NCBI GenBank assembly: GCA_900551555.1 | Contig: URWC01000083.1 | Location: 1 to 8,098, forward strand | Length of the DNA: 8,098 nt | Source of the DNA: an uncultured Collinsella sp. | Lineage (GTDB): Bacteria > Actinomycetota > Coriobacteriia > Coriobacteriales > Coriobacteriaceae | Reading direction: 5' to 3' | In this document: one piece after another, positions 5,926 to 8,098 of the stretch | How the letters are laid out: the number at the start of each line of letters is the position of its first letter | How positions within the stretch are numbered: position 1 is the first letter of the stretch | The notes under the pieces: model-generated | The model's database searches: none | What the model was told of the DNA's origin: nothing | What the model saw: the letters and a program-made list of their open reading frames with translations, nothing else | Translations under genes and position numbers: made by a program

Positions 5926-6161
5926 ACGCTCGCTGACGTTGAGGGTGCCTGTGGGGTTACCGCTGTTGTTGCGAAGCTTTCTGGTTCAGTAAGCTGCTCC
6001 GATAACACGTTTGCTTGCTGAGCTTGTGTGCTTCGCTCTTGGCGGTACTCGGCATTCTGCAGCTTTTCAATTGACGGCTCGCGTTTCTGTAATGGGGCGC
6101 GGGCCGGTTTTCTATCAGCCCTATTGACTTGGCGGGCTGTCGTAAGAAAGGGAAGGCTCCT
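5926..6161. other. Gap between lacB and lacX without a recognised gene
   Basis: No credible coding frame with a ribosome site is visible on either strand, and there is no strong terminator. Two TTGAC motifs (6071-6075, 6124-6128) look like -35 boxes, but neither has a good -10 at proper spacing; TGTAAT at 6088-6093 is only 11 bp from the first. The gap could hold a promoter that I cannot define, or a long leader. Confidence 0.4.
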
Positions 6162-7043
6162 ATGGAGTTTGTTCTTGATAACGGTTCTATCCGCGTGGCA
6201 CTGAGCACGGCTGGCGGATCGTTCACTTCGATTAAAGCCAACGGTCGCGAGTACCTGTGGCAGGGCGACCCGGCGGTCTGGTCGGGCCAGGCACCCATTT
6301 GCTTCCCGATCTGCGGCGGCCTTCGTGACGGTCACGCAATGACCATGGGCGGCCGCGAGGTACAGCTCGCCCGCCACGGTTTTGCGCGCAAGCAGGAGTG
6401 GAAGCTCGAGGAGCAGGGCGACAACATGGTTGCGCTGAGCCTAAGCTCTGCCGACCATGCCGAGTTGCTCGAGCAGTACCCGTATCCGTTTAAGATCGTT
6501 GCTCGTTACACGATCGATTCGGAAAAGGTGAACGTGTCCTACGAGGTGACCAATGAGGGCACCGAGGACATGCCATTCTTTGTGGGCGGTCACCCCGGCT
6601 TTAAGTGCCCGCTCGACGAGGGTGAGTCCTATGACGACTATGAGCTCCGTTTTGAGCAGCGCGAGGCCGACGAGCTGTGTACTGCCGTTCCCTCGACGGG
6701 CCTGATTGATGTTGAGCATCGCAGCAAGAACCCGATGGTCGGCCACGACTTGCCGCTTACCCACGAACTCTTCGACTTCGCGGAGACCATCTTTGACGTG
6801 CTTGAGAGCCGCGTGGTTACGCTGACCAAGAAAACTGAGGACAAGGGCGTGCGCCTGACGTTCCCCGATATGCCGTACCTGATTGTGTGGAGCAAGCCCG
6901 AGGGCGACTTTGTGGCTGTTGAACCGTGGGGCGGCCTGTCCACCTGCTCCGACGAGGACGATATTCTGGAGCACAAGCGTGGCTGCCTGGTTGCCAAGCC
7001 GGGGGAGACCGTTACCCGCGGCTTTGAGATCGAGATCCTTTAA
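6162..7043 (+). CDS. lacX: Aldose 1-epimerase family protein, LacX type
   Basis: Predicted cytoplasmic mutarotase-like enzyme of 293 residues, matching the lactococcal LacX protein encoded at the end of that lac operon. It probably interconverts alpha and beta anomers of galactose, glucose or their phosphates, but the substrate of LacX is not settled. Conserved landmarks are EYLWQGDPAVWSGQAPICFP (30-49), RHGFAR with candidate catalytic His72, GGHPGFKCP with His144, and VEPWGGLST with candidate general base Glu254. A longer frame opens at 6129, but the ATG at 6162 is preferred: it follows AAAGGGAAGG (6147-6156), and the N-terminus MEFVLDNGSI then aligns with the family. It is placed between lacB and lacC, whereas lactococci place lacX last. 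lacC follows after 53 bp, so the two are probably cotranscribed. Confidence 0.9.
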   Translation: MEFVLDNGSIRVALSTAGGSFTSIKANGREYLWQGDPAVWSGQAPICFPICGGLRDGHAMTMGGREVQLARHGFARKQEWKLEEQGDNMVALSLSSADHAELLEQYPYPFKIVARYTIDSEKVNVSYEVTNEGTEDMPFFVGGHPGFKCPLDEGESYDDYELRFEQREADELCTAVPSTGLIDVEHRSKNPMVGHDLPLTHELFDFAETIFDVLESRVVTLTKKTEDKGVRLTFPDMPYLIVWSKPEGDFVAVEPWGGLSTCSDEDDILEHKRGCLVAKPGETVTRGFEIEIL

Positions 7044-7060
7044 CGAGCTATCGTATGTTT

Positions 7061-7080
7061 GGGGCGGGTTATGCCGCCCC
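7061..7080 (+). other. Stem-loop immediately upstream of the lacC ribosome-binding site
   Basis: GGGGCGG (7061-7067) and CCGCCCC (7074-7080) form a perfect 7-bp stem with a 6-nt loop. It ends 5 bp before the AGGAG (7086-7090) of lacC. There is no T-run. It may shield or space the ribosome site, or be an mRNA processing or stability element between lacX and lacC. Confidence 0.6.
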
Positions 7081-7096
7081 GGAACAGGAGTTCAAC

Positions 7097-8032
7097 ATGA
7101 TTCTGACCGTTACCATGAACCCGTCGATTGATACGCGCTATCAGCTCGACAAGCTGATCATCGACGATGTTAACCGTGTGACACCCGAAAAGACCGCTGG
7201 CGGCAAGGGCCTCAACGTGAGTCGCGTGCTGCTGCAGCTGGGTGACGACGTGCTCGCGACCGGCCTGCTCGGCGGCCACATGGGTGCCTATATGGCCGAG
7301 CTTATGGATGCCGACGGCGTCAAGAACGACTTTGTGCCCATCGCCGGTGAGACGCGCATTTGCCTGAATATTCTGCACGAGGGTAATCAGACCGAGCTGC
7401 TGGAGAGCGGCCCGCAGATCTCCCCGGCCGAGCTCGAGGCCTTTACGGCCAAGTTCGCCGAGCTTGCAGCGAAGGCGGACGTTGTGACGCTTTCGGGCTC
7501 GCTGCCGCGTGGCGTCGATGCTGGCTACTATGCCGAGCTCGTCAAGATCGCCGAGGAGGCGGGCGCCAAGGTGCTGCTCGACACCTCGGGTGCATCGCTG
7601 GAGGCCGCGCTGGAGTCCGACGCTAAGCCTGAGCTCGTAAAGCCCAATCTGACCGAGATTAACGGCCTGCTGGGTACGTCCTTTACGACCGATGATGTCG
7701 ATGCCCTGCGCGAGGCGCTTGCCGCCGATGACCGCTTTGCCGGTATCCCCTGGGTTGTCGTTTCGATGGGCGCTGCCGGTTCGGTGGGCTTCCATGAGGG
7801 CCGTGCGTTCCGTGCCAAGACGCCCGCGATTGCGGCTGTGAACGCGACGGGTTCCGGCGACTCGACCATCGCCGGCTTTGCGCATGCCATTGCTGCTGGT
7901 GCCGACGACGTCACGGTGCTCAAGACCGCCAATACCTGCGGCAAGCTCAACGCCATGGATCCCAAGACCGGTCACCTGGTCATGGACCGCTGGGACGAGA
8001 TCTACAACAACGTTGAAGTAACGGAGCTTTAG
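7097..8032 (+). CDS. lacC: Tagatose-6-phosphate kinase
   Basis: Cytoplasmic PfkB/ribokinase-family kinase that phosphorylates tagatose-6-phosphate with ATP to tagatose-1,6-bisphosphate, the substrate of the LacD aldolase. The 311 residues match the usual LacC length of about 310. MILTVTMNPSIDTRY begins the sugar-binding half. TAGGKGLNVSRVL (33-45) is the first PfkB signature. GETRICLNILHEGNQTELLE and LSGSLPRGV (about 135-143) follow, and NATGSGDSTIAGF (249-261) holds the anion hole and the catalytic base Asp255. A frame opens at 7055, but the ATG at 7097 has AGGAG six bases upstream and gives the family N-terminus. 1-phosphofructokinase (FruK) is the closest alternative; the lacA and lacB neighbours and the GETR.C..ILHEG segment favour LacC. 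The 45-bp hairpin repeat starts at the base after its stop codon. Confidence 0.93.
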   Translation: MILTVTMNPSIDTRYQLDKLIIDDVNRVTPEKTAGGKGLNVSRVLLQLGDDVLATGLLGGHMGAYMAELMDADGVKNDFVPIAGETRICLNILHEGNQTELLESGPQISPAELEAFTAKFAELAAKADVVTLSGSLPRGVDAGYYAELVKIAEEAGAKVLLDTSGASLEAALESDAKPELVKPNLTEINGLLGTSFTTDDVDALREALAADDRFAGIPWVVVSMGAAGSVGFHEGRAFRAKTPAIAAVNATGSGDSTIAGFAHAIAAGADDVTVLKTANTCGKLNAMDPKTGHLVMDRWDEIYNNVEVTEL

Positions 8033-8077
8033 GGTTACGCGGTTTTACCAAACCGCGTAACGGCTCGACGCTGCGCG
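8033..8077. repeat. 45-bp hairpin repeat, copy 2, directly after lacC
   Basis: It matches copy 1 (5881-5925) at 44 of 45 positions in the same orientation, with the single difference at 8064 (C against G). The stem is 8034-8045 with 8050-8061, loop TACC. It abuts the lacC stop codon with no intervening base. Sequence after it (8078-8098) diverges from that after copy 1, which defines the right edge of the repeat unit. Confidence 0.85.
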
Positions 8078-8098
8078 GGCCGCATTTGGACAATCTGA

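Noticed and set aside
6129..6161. Upstream start for the epimerase at 6129
   Set aside because: The extra 11 residues (MAGCRKKGKAP) do not fit the family N-terminus, and the good ribosome site precedes 6162.
7055..7096. Upstream start for lacC at 7055
   Set aside because: It would encode through the stem-loop and ribosome site; the family N-terminus MILT begins at 7097.
7040..7975. Minus-strand open frame of 311 codons opposite lacC
   Set aside because: Complement of a well-supported PfkB kinase; no motif of its own.

Overview
The window reads as part of the chromosome of a GC-rich gut actinobacterium. Collinsella or a close Coriobacteriia relative is my best guess, from recall of protein style and gene content rather than from a search. 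The encoded proteins closely resemble the lactose/galactose tagatose-6-phosphate system known from staphylococci, lactococci and streptococci, but they are dispersed here over at least four transcription units instead of one operon.

Layout. Positions 1-1348 (minus strand) hold the 5' part of lacE, the lactose-type PTS EIIC (probably EIICB) permease, which runs off the left edge. A 357-bp divergent control region with two CG-centred operators in inverted orientation separates it from a LacI-family regulator (1706-2710, plus). A monocistronic lacF (EIIA-Lac, 2925-3263) follows and ends in a strong intrinsic terminator. After a palindromic REP-like element comes an unrelated-looking polytopic membrane protein (3522-4553) with its own terminator. 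Then comes lacA (4861-5289), lacB (5353-5877), a 45-bp hairpin repeat, a 236-bp gap, a lacX-type aldose 1-epimerase (6162-7043) and lacC (7097-8032), which is followed immediately by a second copy of the 45-bp repeat.

How the genes work together. LacF passes a phosphoryl group from HPr to the permease, which imports lactose or galactose as the 6-phosphate. LacA and LacB form the heteromeric galactose-6-phosphate isomerase giving tagatose-6-phosphate, and LacC phosphorylates this to tagatose-1,6-bisphosphate. The epimerase probably interconverts sugar anomers. 6-phospho-beta-galactosidase (LacG) and tagatose-bisphosphate aldolase (LacD) are needed to complete the route and are not in the window.

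Regulation appears split. The lacE/regulator gap has LacI-type operators, whereas the lacF and lacA upstream regions share a different set of TGTTC-type half-sites, including an exact 12-mer in opposite orientation and an exact 10-mer. A second regulator, perhaps of the DeoR/LacR family, is therefore expected elsewhere. I found no phage, CRISPR, toxin or defence system. The items of interest are regulatory architecture, repeats and gene order.
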